From G963675935 sp963823895 (GTDB taxonomy: Bacteria; Planctomycetota; Planctomycetia; Pirellulales; Thermoguttaceae), in contig CAWGNG010000030.1 in the NCBI GenBank assembly GCA_963823895.1, positions 248,001 to 312,000 on the forward strand: a stretch of 64,000 nucleotides of DNA, read 5' to 3'. This document shows positions 46,023-55,405 of the stretch, in pieces. The notes under the pieces were generated by a model. That model ran no database searches. It had not been told where the DNA came from and saw nothing but the letters and a program-made list of their open reading frames with translations. Made by a program: the position numbers and the translations under genes. Position 1 is the first letter of the stretch; every line of letters begins with the position of its first letter.

Positions 46023-47453
46023 CTGAGAGGCAATCTGCTCTCGGATGCGACACAATTCCTCGCAGTCGTCTTCCTCCTGGTCGCAGAGCGTGTCGTAGAC
46101 TTCCATGTCCATATTGGCCTCGATCGCGGCCTTGATCTGCTCGACCAGATATTGAGACCCGAGTGCTTCGACTTCCCACGTCTTGGCACCACCCGTCTGT
46201 CTGACGAACTTGTTTAGACGTTCGCCGTCTTCCTTGGCGGGGTTGAAGTCCTCAGCCAAGTCCAGTTCCTTGATCTGCTCTTTCGTCACTGCGATGCGGT
46301 GACCGTCCACAGGGACATTGTGCAAGTCGCGGAGCGACCGAATGGCGTCCTCTGCCAGCGCAAATCCCGCGGGGTCATAGTCGCTGACGACGATCAACGT
46401 CATTCGCTCTTTGCCCGACAGGCGGAATCGTTTCTCGATGTCCCGCCACACTGGGACGGAGCAGAATCCCCGGCCGAGACTGAAAGGAACGTAGTATTCA
46501 GCGCAGGCTCGTGAGATTTCGTTGAACAGCGTGTTCTTCTCGCCGAAGACTTCGATGTGCCGCGGCTGGTCGAGTTGGCGGTTGCGGTGGAAGCCCGTAA
46601 GAAAGCCGTCGATCTCCTGCTGCACGAACTGGGCCACAGAATCGAACCCGCCGAAGGTCTTTTGCGGCCGGGTGGGGTCGTCAATACAGGTCATCGGGAC
46701 ATAGCCTAGGTATCTGGCGCTCTTGAGTAGTCGCACGAGCGCGTTGTACGATGGCTTGTCGTTCTTGTAGCGGTAGTGCGCCGCACTGAACTTGCTTCTC
46801 TCTGGCGTCAGCTTGAATGGCCGCGGGTTCAAGCTCACGAGGCCGTAGTGAACTTTCCGAATCGTGACTGGCCAGAACGGCCGCAGTGCTTCGAGCACGC
46901 GCTGAACAGCGGCAAGGAATTCCTGCTGCTTCCTGCTGATGGGCTCGATTTCTTTCTCCCCACTAACTGTCATGAAATCGGCATCGACGGTCAGGGACGC
47001 TTCTCGGCGTTCCCGAATCGCGGCGTAAGTGTCCGCAGCGTCGTTGTCCCGCAGCAGGGCTTCTCTGAGGATTGATCCGACCGTCTTAACCCGTTGCGGG
47101 TTGTACTCAATCAACTCGCGGTGATATTCCAGGTTGCCGATACGGCGGATGTCGGGCCGAACCCGAACAGGCACTTGTTTCCAGCCGAGGTGCTTCGCGG
47201 CGTAGTGGCGTCGGTGCCCGGACAAGATGAAGCGGTCAGCCGTGAGCAGTATCGGCTCCTCCATACCCTTCCGCCGCATACTGTCAATCAGATTGTCCAT
47301 CGAATCGTCATGTTCGATCGGCCCATAGATTTCGTCGTTCTCCGGGCTGGGCGTGATCGAATCAATGAGGACGAACTTGACGGCATAGCGATCGAGTTTG
47401 GACTTGCCGCTTGCGGACGGTGGCTTGCAGCGGCGTTTGGTTGCGGTGCTCAT
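46011..47453 (-). CDS. ParB-domain plus Spo11/TopoVI-A-like TOPRIM fusion, copy 1
   Basis: 480 aa. Residues about 25-100 form a ParB-type domain (DSMRRKGMEEPILLTADRF, then GHRRHYAAKHLG, the GxRR box). After a linker, WPVTIRKVHYGLV (about 194-206) matches the winged helix of Spo11/TopoVI-A, with Tyr203 where those enzymes keep their catalytic Tyr. A TOPRIM follows: Glu305 in EVFGEKNTLF and the DxD in IVVSDYDPAG (358, 360). It could break DNA as a TopoVI-like enzyme, guided by the ParB domain (inference). No TopoVI-B-like ATPase lies nearby. It sits between an excisionase-like gene and the 42-residue peptide gene. Confidence 0.82.
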   Translation of the reverse strand: MSTATKRRCKPPSASGKSKLDRYAVKFVLIDSITPSPENDEIYGPIEHDDSMDNLIDSMRRKGMEEPILLTADRFILSGHRRHYAAKHLGWKQVPVRVRPDIRRIGNLEYHRELIEYNPQRVKTVGSILREALLRDNDAADTYAAIRERREASLTVDADFMTVSGEKEIEPISRKQQEFLAAVQRVLEALRPFWPVTIRKVHYGLVSLNPRPFKLTPERSKFSAAHYRYKNDKPSYNALVRLLKSARYLGYVPMTCIDDPTRPQKTFGGFDSVAQFVQQEIDGFLTGFHRNRQLDQPRHIEVFGEKNTLFNEISRACAEYYVPFSLGRGFCSVPVWRDIEKRFRLSGKERMTLIVVSDYDPAGFALAEDAIRSLRDLHNVPVDGHRIAVTKEQIKELDLAEDFNPAKEDGERLNKFVRQTGGAKTWEVEALGSQYLVEQIKAAIEANMDMEVYDTLCDQEEDDCEELCRIREQIASQLEF

Positions 47454-47462
47454 CCTTGAACC

Positions 47463-47720
47463 TCAAAAGAACTCGATGATGCTGGGGTCCGCTCGCCGCC
47501 GACGTATCCGCGGCGCCGGCGGTGTGACGGCTCGGGCGGCCTCGAAGAAAACGAGGTTAGTTGGGCTGATACGATAGCGCGGCCGGCTGGTGCCGTTACC
47601 GACGTTGACGGCGCGCAACTCGCCCTTGCGAATCCAGCCGACCACTTTGGCCGGATCGACGCCGAAGCGCTCCGCGATTTCTGGTGGGCTGAAATAGCGG
47701 CGCGGCGTGGAGGTGCTCAT
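47463..47720 (-). CDS. Excisionase-like helix-turn-helix protein, copy 1
   Basis: 85 aa from ATG 47720, which overlaps the previous stop (ATGA). MerR/Xis-type winged HTH: PPEIAERFGVDPAKVVGWIRKGELRAVNV, then YRISPTNLVFFEAARAV. The C-terminal PPAPRIRRRRADPSIIEFF is nearly identical in the paralogue at 56438. Such proteins direct excision or regulate the operon. Next to copy 1 of the ParB/TopoVI-A-like gene. Confidence 0.8.
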   Translation of the reverse strand: MSTSTPRRYFSPPEIAERFGVDPAKVVGWIRKGELRAVNVGNGTSRPRYRISPTNLVFFEAARAVTPPAPRIRRRRADPSIIEFF

Positions 47721-47938
47721 CGGGCCGCCTCCGCTGTCTGAGGAAGCCAACCGTGTTTGCGAAGAGCATCGACGATTTCAGGAATCCTCGACTTGGGAAT
47801 CAGGCGACGACCGCCGATTCGCTGAGGCTCAGATAAGATGCCCAGTTCAAATAACCGAGCTATTCGCCACGCCTGGACACCCAGGGTGTCGCCTAACTCG
47901 CCGGTGGTGACATAAGACGGGCTTGCATTAAGAGGCAT
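47717..47938 (-). CDS. MerR/Xis-like small DNA-binding protein
   Basis: 73 aa from ATG 47938. VTTGELGDTLGVQAWRIARL and RIGGRRLIPKSRIPEIVDAL form a MerR-like helix-turn-helix with wing, typical of excisionases and small regulators. First gene of the long coupled operon down to 41636. Confidence 0.75.
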   Translation of the reverse strand: MPLNASPSYVTTGELGDTLGVQAWRIARLFELGILSEPQRIGGRRLIPKSRIPEIVDALRKHGWLPQTAEAAR

Positions 47939-48091
47939 CGCTCCAACTCCCACGAGGTCTTCTGTACGACGTGGGAATTTTCACGATGAACGGCTTGCCA
48001 GGCCGCTGCTGATGGTCTTGCACGCATTGTGCGCACATTTTGCACGGCTTTTGCGTGCCAGTTCACTGGACAGTGCAAGAGACCGACAGAA

Positions 48092-49297
48092 TTAGTGAGA
48101 AGTCGTACTTCGCTTCGCCTTACTCTTTGCCTTCACCTCTCGCTTTGCGCCCAGTTCTTGGAGGGAAAACCAGTATTTCGTACCTTCCTCTCCAAATACG
48201 TTGATTTGGTGATTTGCGATCCATCGTCTGATTGTGCTCTCATGCACATCAATATACCGCCCCGCTTCCGTTGCGCTGTAACAGACCTGTCCGACACGAC
48301 GGGGCGGTTGGTCCTGGGGTTCGGCTGGTGCCGATGAGGGGGTCTCGACTGCGGCCGGAAGCTCCGACGCCGAAGCGGCCAGTGGCCCCGGCAATGCCGC
48401 CCCCGATGCATTGCCCACGTCCCCGCCGGTTCCTTCGCCTTCGTCAGTGTTGGCGGCCGGCGACGTTACGGAGCGTTCGGCTTCTGTCTGTTGGGCCTGC
48501 AATTTCGAGAAGAGGGAGGAAAACTCCCGCAGAGACAAACGGCTCACTTCGTTGGGCGGCTTCTTGCAGAAGTGAGCGACTTCGTCAATCAGCCGGTTGA
48601 GAACCTCCCTATCATCCAGCCCCTCCCCCCATTTTTGGCGACCATACGCAAAAAGGCGTTGAAGTACGAAAGAGTCGGGTATGTGCGTGATGAGCGTATA
48701 ACCATCGGACCACTCACGGTTGCGAATCGTATCACGTAAGTCGCCGATGATGTGACTCTTTGGCGGCTCTTCAGTGTGCGGTTTCTTCCCGCCGTTCCCT
48801 TCGCTTTCATTCGCCTGATCGGCCGGCGGCGTCGAGCCGGCAAGGCAGGCGGCCAAGATCGTCCTTATCCGCTCGGCCCCGGCTCGGATCGCATCGTATT
48901 GGCGGTCCATGATCTCCGGGTGTCTTCCGTCAACTGGTCCGGTGGGAAGTTCGCTCAATACCTCGCCGATTGCCTCAGCTTCTTTTTTCCAACCGCAGTC
49001 CCACAAATCCACTGCTGCCCGACTCGCCAAGTACCGCCAGGGATAAGCGTGTTCTATGAGCGGTGTACAGTGGAATGACCGGGAAAGTCTCGCCGAAAGT
49101 CTCGCCGGCTCTTCTTCGGTAAGCTCCTGGGGCTTCACCTCTGGCGGCGCACCTTCTGGCAACGCCGACAACCGATTGAACAACTCGTCAAGTTCCGGGT
49201 CATCCTCCATCGCTTGCTTTCTGTTCAACTCGGCGTCGATCTGGTCAAACGCCTCTTGAAGGTGTGGGCGAATCGCCTCAAACTCGGACGGTCGCAT
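48092..49297 (-). CDS. Hypothetical protein with C-terminal excisionase-type HTH
   Basis: 401 aa. The first 300 residues are acidic and helical with no recognised domain (DPELDELFNRLSALPEGAPP); a low-complexity Gly/Ala/Pro linker follows; the C-terminus has CYSATEAGRYIDVHESTIRRW and FSLQELGAKREVKAKSK, a MerR/Xis-type HTH. The ATG follows a conserved leader (49298-49423). Probably a DNA-binding regulator of the module. Confidence 0.65.
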   Translation of the reverse strand: MRPSEFEAIRPHLQEAFDQIDAELNRKQAMEDDPELDELFNRLSALPEGAPPEVKPQELTEEEPARLSARLSRSFHCTPLIEHAYPWRYLASRAAVDLWDCGWKKEAEAIGEVLSELPTGPVDGRHPEIMDRQYDAIRAGAERIRTILAACLAGSTPPADQANESEGNGGKKPHTEEPPKSHIIGDLRDTIRNREWSDGYTLITHIPDSFVLQRLFAYGRQKWGEGLDDREVLNRLIDEVAHFCKKPPNEVSRLSLREFSSLFSKLQAQQTEAERSVTSPAANTDEGEGTGGDVGNASGAALPGPLAASASELPAAVETPSSAPAEPQDQPPRRVGQVCYSATEAGRYIDVHESTIRRWIANHQINVFGEEGTKYWFSLQELGAKREVKAKSKAKRSTTSH

Positions 49298-49423
49298 GAG
49301 AAGTCGCCTTTCGTGTTGGTCGGTAAGCCCGAGCCGGGCGGCGTAAAAGGCGAATAACTCGCCGTGCCGGCCCGAGCCGCTTGACCGGTAGCTAGCCGAC
49401 CGTCCCGAAGGCTACCATTTTAC
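49298..49423 (-). promoter_or_regulatory. Island leader repeat before the 49297 gene
   Basis: From GTAAAATGG (possible -10) through GCCTTCGGGACGGTCGGC and TAGCTAC to CGACCAACACGAAAGGC just before the ATG. A related leader at 55406-55541 precedes another island operon, and the distance from CGACCAACA to the start is the same. A shared promoter/leader is likely; mechanism unknown. Confidence 0.6.
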
Positions 49424-49659
49424 GAAGCAGCGACGGGGCTTTCCACCTACCGAGAAAAATGCTCTTAGACTTGTCCCTTGCCCCCAATTAGGGAAGCCGG
49501 GCGTTAGAAATAGGCGGTAAATTGGTTGACAGGTCTCCCAGCCACAATTACGATGGAATGAAAGGCCGCCGGTTGTGGGGTCGCGTAATTCTGCGATATG
49601 CGGTTTGCTGTCCTCCTTTCCTTCGATTTCGTTGCTCTTTTCAACCGAGGGGTGCTGCC

Positions 49660-51150
49660 ATGTTATCGCTTCGCCTCAGGGACTTTTGCAGTCAGCATTC
49701 TCGACGGGACGGCTCACAGAGGGCTAAGACAGGTAGGACGACCGCCTCGCCCCGAAGCCATCGCGGCAGATTGCTTCGCATGGAACTGTTGGAAGACCGA
49801 GACCTCTTGAGCGTGGCAACGGCAAAGGTGTTGATGTCTGACTTGGTTTCACCCACTGTGACGATCGGGAACGTCGTTGTGGCTGAGGCCGGCCCGTTGA
49901 AGACCGGCACGCTTGAATCCAACGAAGCGCTGAAGATCACCTGGGCCGCGTCGAGCCAAACGGGTTCGGTCGCCAAGCAGGTTCTGACCGTTGACGGACA
50001 GCAGTTCTCGGCGATCAATGGGCCTTACGGTGGAACTTACTTTTCCTGCCCAATTGGGATTATTGCGGCGGGCCAACACACGTACACGATCCAGGCGACG
50101 GATTCCAAAACCACCGACACAATCACCGGTTCTTTCGACGTTACGGCAGCCGCCGGGCCGACAATCACTAACGTCGTCGTGGCCGAGGCCACCGCCCCCA
50201 GGGACGGGAATCTCGCATCAAACGAAAAATTGGTCATCACTTGGGCGGCAAGTAGTCCGAGCCGCATCGTCTCGCAAACCGTGCAACTCGATGGTTTCAC
50301 CATCGCGCCGATCAATGGGCCGTATAGTGGATTGTACTTCTCATGCCAGATCGGACTCCTCAGTGTCGGCAACCACACCTACAAGATTACGGCCACCGAC
50401 TCACTGGGCGCAACCTCGACCAGCAATGGCACGTTTACGGTTGTCGCCCCATCTCCACTGGGCATCTCCAACAGCGTTGTGGCGCAAGCCAGCGGCACCA
50501 TGACCAGCGTTCTCGCATCGGACGAAAGCCTCGTCATTACATGGGCTGCAACGAGCTCGGCTCGTATAGCCTCCCAGACCGTCAATGTGGATGGCACGGC
50601 AATTAGTACGATCAACGGCCCTTACGGCGGCATGTTTTACTCGTGCCCAATCGGAACATGGGCCGTCGGCACCCACACGTACCAGATTAAATCATCCGAC
50701 TCGTTCCTCAATCAGTTCAGTTCCACGGGCACGTTCACGGTTGTCGCCCCTCCTCCGCCCACGGTCAGCAGCGTGGTAGTGGCTGAGACGGGGACGACGA
50801 CAAACGGCGTCTTAGAATCGAACCAACCGCTGGAAATCACCTGGGCCGCGGCAAGCATTAGGGGCATCGCCTCGCAGACCGTGCAGATCGACGGCACGAA
50901 CATAGTGCCGATCGCCGGCCCGTACAGCGGGCTGAATTATTACTGCTTGATTGGAATGTGGTCGGCCGGCAGCCACACATACCAGATCACGGCCACCGAC
51001 TCGCACGGGGTCAACACGGTGGCTGACGGCATATTCGTGGTGGTTAATCCGTCCAACTACACTGGTCAGGCGGGGACCGTCAATATCGGCGGCGCAGAGA
51101 TGACGGACAACGGCGTCTTGAACCCGAATGAACTGCTGAAGATCACCTAA
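49660..51150 (+). CDS. LEPR-XLL-type surface protein with Ig-like repeats, truncated
   Basis: 496 aa from ATG 49660. An N-terminal motif RMELLEDRDLLSV is the planctomycete LEPR-XLL type. Four repeats of about 100 residues follow, each with a core like NEALKITWAASS, QTVQIDGTNIVPIAGPYSGL and GSHTYQITATDS; a fifth starts and the frame stops at NELLKIT-TAA, where the other repeats continue with Trp. The gene is therefore probably truncated at its 3' end. Expected to be exported, binding partner unknown. Repeat DNA is alike enough for recombination. Confidence 0.78.
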   Translation: MLSLRLRDFCSQHSRRDGSQRAKTGRTTASPRSHRGRLLRMELLEDRDLLSVATAKVLMSDLVSPTVTIGNVVVAEAGPLKTGTLESNEALKITWAASSQTGSVAKQVLTVDGQQFSAINGPYGGTYFSCPIGIIAAGQHTYTIQATDSKTTDTITGSFDVTAAAGPTITNVVVAEATAPRDGNLASNEKLVITWAASSPSRIVSQTVQLDGFTIAPINGPYSGLYFSCQIGLLSVGNHTYKITATDSLGATSTSNGTFTVVAPSPLGISNSVVAQASGTMTSVLASDESLVITWAATSSARIASQTVNVDGTAISTINGPYGGMFYSCPIGTWAVGTHTYQIKSSDSFLNQFSSTGTFTVVAPPPPTVSSVVVAETGTTTNGVLESNQPLEITWAAASIRGIASQTVQIDGTNIVPIAGPYSGLNYYCLIGMWSAGSHTYQITATDSHGVNTVADGIFVVVNPSNYTGQAGTVNIGGAEMTDNGVLNPNELLKIT

Positions 51151-51831
51151 TCGGTGACGAGGGGCACAGGCGTTTGGCTATTTACGAGGGCAGCGCCTCG
51201 CGCGCCGCGTCCGATCGTCGCCAGAGGCCGCACGCACTCGAATCCATGCAGGAATGTCTCCCTGCTTGCAACTTACCCATTGTGAAGGCGATTTCCGCTC
51301 ATTTGTGAGACGGATATATACGAATGGTGTGGCGCTGCTAAAGGCCCAAGGGGTCCGGTTCATTCTCCGCTGGGAAGTGGGGCCCCTGGCGCTGTCGATG
51401 ACTGCTCGCGCAAGGTCGGACAAGCGCGCAGGTAGAGCACGTACACAGGCGAAAAGTCGAAACGTTCGTTTCGACTTTTTGCCGGAGTACGTGGACTACT
51501 ACAGGTGTTCGCGCTCCATCGCCGCGGTTGCTGCGCGTTGCGCTCGATCGAAGAAGAATCTCGTTGTCCGCCGGAAATCGAACCAACCCCCGCGGCTCAT
51601 CGCGCGCATAGGGCCACCGTATATATGACTGTCACACGACACAGAAATTCGCTGTTAAACTGGGCAAGTCTGTAGGCAGACCGATTCCGTGAACGGAATC
51701 GAAAGAACCATTCATGCCTGTTTTCTGGCCGCGTGTCTCCTCCCTGCCGCAACACTTAGTCCTGATGTTGGTCCCCGCTGGAGTCTTCGTGACTCTCAGG
51801 TGGCAATGGCCGCAGTCCTCTGATTGTCGGG
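51151..51831. other. Gene-free stretch with a bidirectional terminator-like palindrome
   Basis: 681 bases after the truncated surface gene. The only clear signal is the perfect palindrome at 51452-51479. Short frames here look non-coding. Confidence 0.5.
51452..51479. terminator. Perfect 13-bp palindrome between convergent genes
   Basis: AAAAGTCGAAACG-TT-CGTTTCGACTTTT, with A-run and T-run on opposite sides, so it can act as a rho-independent terminator in both directions, between the surface protein gene (plus) and the methyltransferase gene (minus). Confidence 0.6.
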
Positions 51832-52896
51832 CTAATTGCTCGAAACCAACTGCTGCGCCGGAGCGTGCAGCGATGCCACCAGCGGCTCGGCCCGGTCGAT
51901 GCGGATGATCCGCTTCTTGCTTGCGCCGATGAAATTGATGATCGAGCCCGTCGCGTCGCGGGTCATCTTCAGGCCGTACATGTCGTATCCCGCCTGCTCG
52001 AACAGGCCGCGGATCTCTTCCTCGGTCCGCGGGAGGAAGTACCAGTCCATGTGCCACTGGTAAATCGTCGGCGAGTAGCGGCGGATGTCCTTGAAGGCCA
52101 CGTAAACGACGCCGTCGTCGTTAACGGTTTCGCGCCAGCCTTGCAGCATCGGCACGAGGTGCCTGTCGGGAATGTAGTCGCACAGCCCGATGCTATAGAG
52201 GATATCCGGCCGGCCGAATCGCCTGATGTTGCCGTGAGCGGAACTGGTGCGAATGGCGTTGTACGCGACGCAGTCGATTCGTAGTCTGCGCATCGCCGGA
52301 GAGGCGCTGCGCCGCTTCACGTAATCCAAAGTCTCGCGATCCGTGTCGACGCAGGTGATGCGGACGTTGGCACCGTCGGGATGCTCGATTCCGCCTTCGT
52401 ATTCCCGCACGCAGCCGCAAGCCACGTTCAGGATGGAGACGTCGCCGCGGCGGCGGCTTAACTCCTCGGTCAGAAAAGTCTTGGCGCAGAGCAGCCTTTC
52501 GCGAATGGCGGTCGTCAAGGTGATGTTCAACAGATAGAGATCGATGTAGCCCGCCAGTCCCCGCCCCTTGGGCAGGTTGTCGTAGAGCGCGGTGAGAAGC
52601 TCGTAATCGCCCGGATAACCGCGGGGCTTGGTGAGCGCACGATTATAGATCCAGCTTCGATCCAGCCAGGGGCGGATCTGCTCGCGGAAGCGTGCCTTTG
52701 TCTGCATGAGCCGCTCGGTATCGTCGGCCAACAACGCCTCCATGCGACGGCAGGCATTGCACGAGCCCTCGAACGCCTCCGCCAGCGCATGATAGTTGTC
52801 GTCCATGCGCGGCTCGGCCGTGGGCGTCAGTCGCGACTCCAGACCGGCGAGCGCATCGGTAAACGCCGGCACGTCAACGCTGAAAAACTGATTCAT
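51832..52896 (-). CDS. Class I SAM-dependent methyltransferase-like protein
   Basis: 354 aa from ATG 52896 (GGGGG upstream; a TTG four codons earlier is less likely). KPRGYPGDYELLTALYDNLP precedes the Rossmann fold: motif I VSILNVACGCVREYEGG, an acidic ITCVDTDRETLDYVKRR, and GRPDILYSIGLCDYIPDRHL. The end (GLFEQAGYDMYGLKMTRDAT) is the usual last strand. Substrate unknown; a similar KPRGYxGD motif is found in methyltransferases encoded near chemotaxis-like or polysaccharide genes. It stands alone in the island. Confidence 0.82.
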   Translation of the reverse strand: MNQFFSVDVPAFTDALAGLESRLTPTAEPRMDDNYHALAEAFEGSCNACRRMEALLADDTERLMQTKARFREQIRPWLDRSWIYNRALTKPRGYPGDYELLTALYDNLPKGRGLAGYIDLYLLNITLTTAIRERLLCAKTFLTEELSRRRGDVSILNVACGCVREYEGGIEHPDGANVRITCVDTDRETLDYVKRRSASPAMRRLRIDCVAYNAIRTSSAHGNIRRFGRPDILYSIGLCDYIPDRHLVPMLQGWRETVNDDGVVYVAFKDIRRYSPTIYQWHMDWYFLPRTEEEIRGLFEQAGYDMYGLKMTRDATGSIINFIGASKKRIIRIDRAEPLVASLHAPAQQLVSSN

Positions 52897-53070
52897 AGTG
52901 GCCCCCAAGATTGTGCTCTGACGAGAAGGATTTCTGGCAATTACGCAGATTCGCTGTGGCGGTTGACAAGTAACCGTTCAACCCATGACGCACTCGGTAC
53001 GGCCGAAGGCGCCAGGGATCATGCCTTATTGATTCCGCGGGCCGCGATAGATTTCATAGGCGACAAGCAC

Positions 53071-53277
53071 CTACCGCACGCAGTCAACCTCTTCCAGAAT
53101 CTCTCGGCAACAGGCTGGGCAGACCGTGGCCGCTCCATCTGGTTTGAACCAGAGTGCGCACCTGGCGCATTCACGCCACCCGCAGGCAGAACATTGCAGC
53201 GCCCGCTCGGCTAGCCAGTGTCGGCAATCCGGGTTCGGACAGTGGCGATGCCCGATGTCGTCGAGGTATTTGCCCAT
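53071..53277 (-). CDS. Small zinc-ribbon protein
   Basis: 68 aa with four pairs of Cys/His: HRHCPNPDCRHW, LQCSACGWRECARC and TVCPACCREI. Two zinc ribbons are likely. Function unknown. Upstream of the methyltransferase on the same strand, separated by about 170 bases. Confidence 0.6.
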   Translation of the reverse strand: MGKYLDDIGHRHCPNPDCRHWLAERALQCSACGWRECARCALWFKPDGAATVCPACCREILEEVDCVR

Positions 53278-53689
53278 CGCTTGGCTCGTAAGTGCATGAC
53301 ATCCCCTGTAGAGTTTATTGCGAATCAGGCGAAAAAGCGGGCAGCGTTGGAGCGATGAAAACAGGTGGAGAAACCAGACTGTGATTTCCGCGCGGCTTCA
53401 GCAGCATCCCAGCGCCGCGGGCTTCACTGCTGCGCCGTTCTGCAATACCAGACAGTGAAGGCAATGATGGCGGAACAGATCGTCCAGAGAATTACTTCCC
53501 CAGCAATTCCGTACCAATTGCAGCCTCGGCCGAGCATAGGACACCGCCTGCCACGCCGGGCGTCCTCACGAAAAGTCGTGCCCCTATTCAAGCATACTAC
53601 ACGAGGGCTTTGTTCTTAGCGGCGGCAGTCGTCGGAGAGCACGTGGTGAAGATAACCGCACTACCGTTACGGCACAACCTGGCCTGCAC
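53278..53689. other. Gene-free stretch upstream of a transposase fragment
   Basis: 412 bases without a supported gene; it may hold the degraded 5' part of the transposase. Confidence 0.4.
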
Positions 53690-53962
53690 ATGGCAACCAA
53701 TTCTCCGATCTTGAATACCTCGTCGGGTGGCGGTGCATGGTCCACCCGGCTGTCGCTCGGCATTTCCAAGAAGCTGGAAAACCTAGAGGCCGCCTGTGCG
53801 ATGTTTCTGGCGTACTACAACTTCGTTTGGCGCACCCGGAAGCCGGAAGAGGGAAAGTGCCGCTTGCCGGCTGCGATGGCTGCGGGCGTGGTCGATACCT
53901 TGATGAGTTTCGAGGACTTGTTCGACGCTGTGATGGGCGAAGGGTACGCAATGGCAGCTTGA
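53690..53962 (+). pseudogene. Transposase C-terminal fragment
   Basis: Only the C-terminal part remains: LENLEAACAMFLAYYNFVWRTRKPEEGKCRLPAAMAAGVVD, the YNFxRxHKTLxxTPAMAAG region of a widespread transposase family, followed by MSFEDLFDAVMG. The DDE catalytic core is absent, and the KTL part has become RKPEEGKC. A remnant of an insertion in the island. Confidence 0.75.
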
Positions 53963-53989
53963 TGAAAAGCGGTGGCGTGATAGAATGAA

Positions 53990-54019
53990 AGCCGTTGGTT
54001 GCAGCCAACGGCTTTTTTT
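53990..54019 (+). terminator. Rho-independent terminator
   Basis: AGCCGTTGG, six-base loop, CCAACGGCT and eight T residues. It lies 28 bases after the transposase fragment's stop and would end that unit before the next membrane-protein gene. Confidence 0.8.
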
Positions 54020-54098
54020 GTTCTGTCGCGTGGGCGGCAGTGGCGTGGAAGATATTGCCATTGTACGCCCTGTTGGTTTTCCGTCAATGGGGTGCGCA

Positions 54099-54839
54099 AT
54101 GGAAAAAATGAAGATGCGAGAATGGATAGTAGCCGTCGCCGGTCTATTCACAATTGCTCTTGGAACCGTGTATCTTGTTGCGAATCCACTAAAGTGGCCA
54201 CGGTGGTCAATATATATGGCATGGGCGATTATTACGGGTGGTGTGCTCTTGTTGATTTGCGGTTCACCCTGGCGGTGGCCGGCGCGGTATCGCATTCTAT
54301 TGATTGCTGGGTTACTTGCCGCTGTCGGGGGACCTTGCCTCTACGACGTGCTCTATCTCTATCCTGAGTCAAGGAAGGCATTTGACGATCCGCTCAAAGA
54401 AAACAAAACAATAACTGAGAATCAGCAACACGAGACACCCGATCCGGGAACGTCATCTCGCACAAGCAGAGAAAAGCGAGAGAATGCTGAGCCGTCGTTT
54501 ATTACGATGGAGGCTTATTACAAGTTGCTTGAAGACAAAGGGATACCCCAACTTGATGTTGCGAAGCAGTATATTGGAAAGCGTGTTACATGGACGGGGC
54601 ATTTCCATTCGCTCGATCTAGCGGCGGACAGTGTCGCCGAGAGATACCGCATTTTGTTAGTGTGTGACCCCGAGCACATCACGGATTATCTCTACTTCTA
54701 TGTGTCCGCAGCCGACGAGCTTCAAGTTGCTCAAATTGCAAAGATGCGAAAGGGAGTAAAGGTTACAGTGTCCGGCATATTGTGCGGTCGGACAAATTTG
54801 AGTGACGTGAAAATCGAGAATGTTCAGCCAGAACCTTGA
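54099..54839 (+). CDS. Membrane protein with OB-fold-like domain
   Basis: 246 aa from ATG 54099. Three hydrophobic segments (VVAVAGLFTIALGTVYLVA-like, IYMAWAIITGGVLLLICG, ILLIAGLLAAVGGPCLYDVL), an acidic linker, then YIGKRVTWTGHFHSLD to MRKGVKVTVSGILCGRTNLS, a beta-rich stretch like a tRNA_anti-type OB fold. Function unknown. Follows the terminator at 53990. Confidence 0.6.
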   Translation: MEKMKMREWIVAVAGLFTIALGTVYLVANPLKWPRWSIYMAWAIITGGVLLLICGSPWRWPARYRILLIAGLLAAVGGPCLYDVLYLYPESRKAFDDPLKENKTITENQQHETPDPGTSSRTSREKRENAEPSFITMEAYYKLLEDKGIPQLDVAKQYIGKRVTWTGHFHSLDLAADSVAERYRILLVCDPEHITDYLYFYVSAADELQVAQIAKMRKGVKVTVSGILCGRTNLSDVKIENVQPEP

Positions 54840-55146
54840 CGCCCCCCCAGCAGTTTTCACTGCTTTTCCCTATACACGGCCTCTTTTTCGGCCATAATGT
54901 ACCACTACCCGACGCCGCAAATAGTTGACTTTTTCCAGCGGCGGCTGTTTAATAGTGATCGCGTATCGGCTGCGTCTCCGTCCTACTCGGCCCCCCCGAG
55001 AGTAACGGGGGCGCAGCGATTCTCTTTCTGGACGCGGCCTGTCGGAAGCCACGTACCCCAGCGCTGTTGCACCACCCTTGCATGGGCCGCAATTCGGGGT
55101 AAGATGATCGGTAATGGGGCACGGAAAAACCCTCACACCGACACGG
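54840..55146. other. Gene-poor stretch
   Basis: 307 bases, with a CCCCCCGAGAGTAACGGGGG-like palindrome near 54992. No supported gene. Confidence 0.4.
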
Positions 55147-55329
55147 ATGATGACTGCATACCGAATCATCAAGTGGTGGCCAGACAAGCCCACCGAGAAA
55201 GAGCCGGCCGCCATAGAGACTTTCAACGACCTAGCATTCGCCGAAACCGTTAAAAACGAACTGGAAAAGGCGATGCCGCATCGCCGGTTTGCCATCGAAT
55301 CCCTGGAGTCGCGCGAACAGGCAAAGTAG
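55147..55329 (+). CDS. Small hypothetical protein (weak)
   Basis: 60 aa from ATG 55147 (MTAYRIIKWWPDKPTEKEPA), acidic-basic helical C-terminus. No family recognised; composition is plausible for a gene. Confidence 0.4.
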   Translation: MMTAYRIIKWWPDKPTEKEPAAIETFNDLAFAETVKNELEKAMPHRRFAIESLESREQAK

Positions 55330-55405
55330 CCGCGCAAGACGCCACCACAGCGGGTTATCTCTCGACAACACACTGCGGCCCCAGTGCCGCCCCAGCCCGC
55401 ATTTG

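Noticed and set aside
51540..51630. Possible tRNA (a TTCGATTTCC-like T arm on the minus strand)
   Set aside because: No acceptor stem or anticodon arm pairs around it; chance similarity.
53985..54098. Start of the membrane protein at 53985
   Set aside because: This start lies inside the terminator hairpin; ATG 54099 gives a clean first membrane helix.
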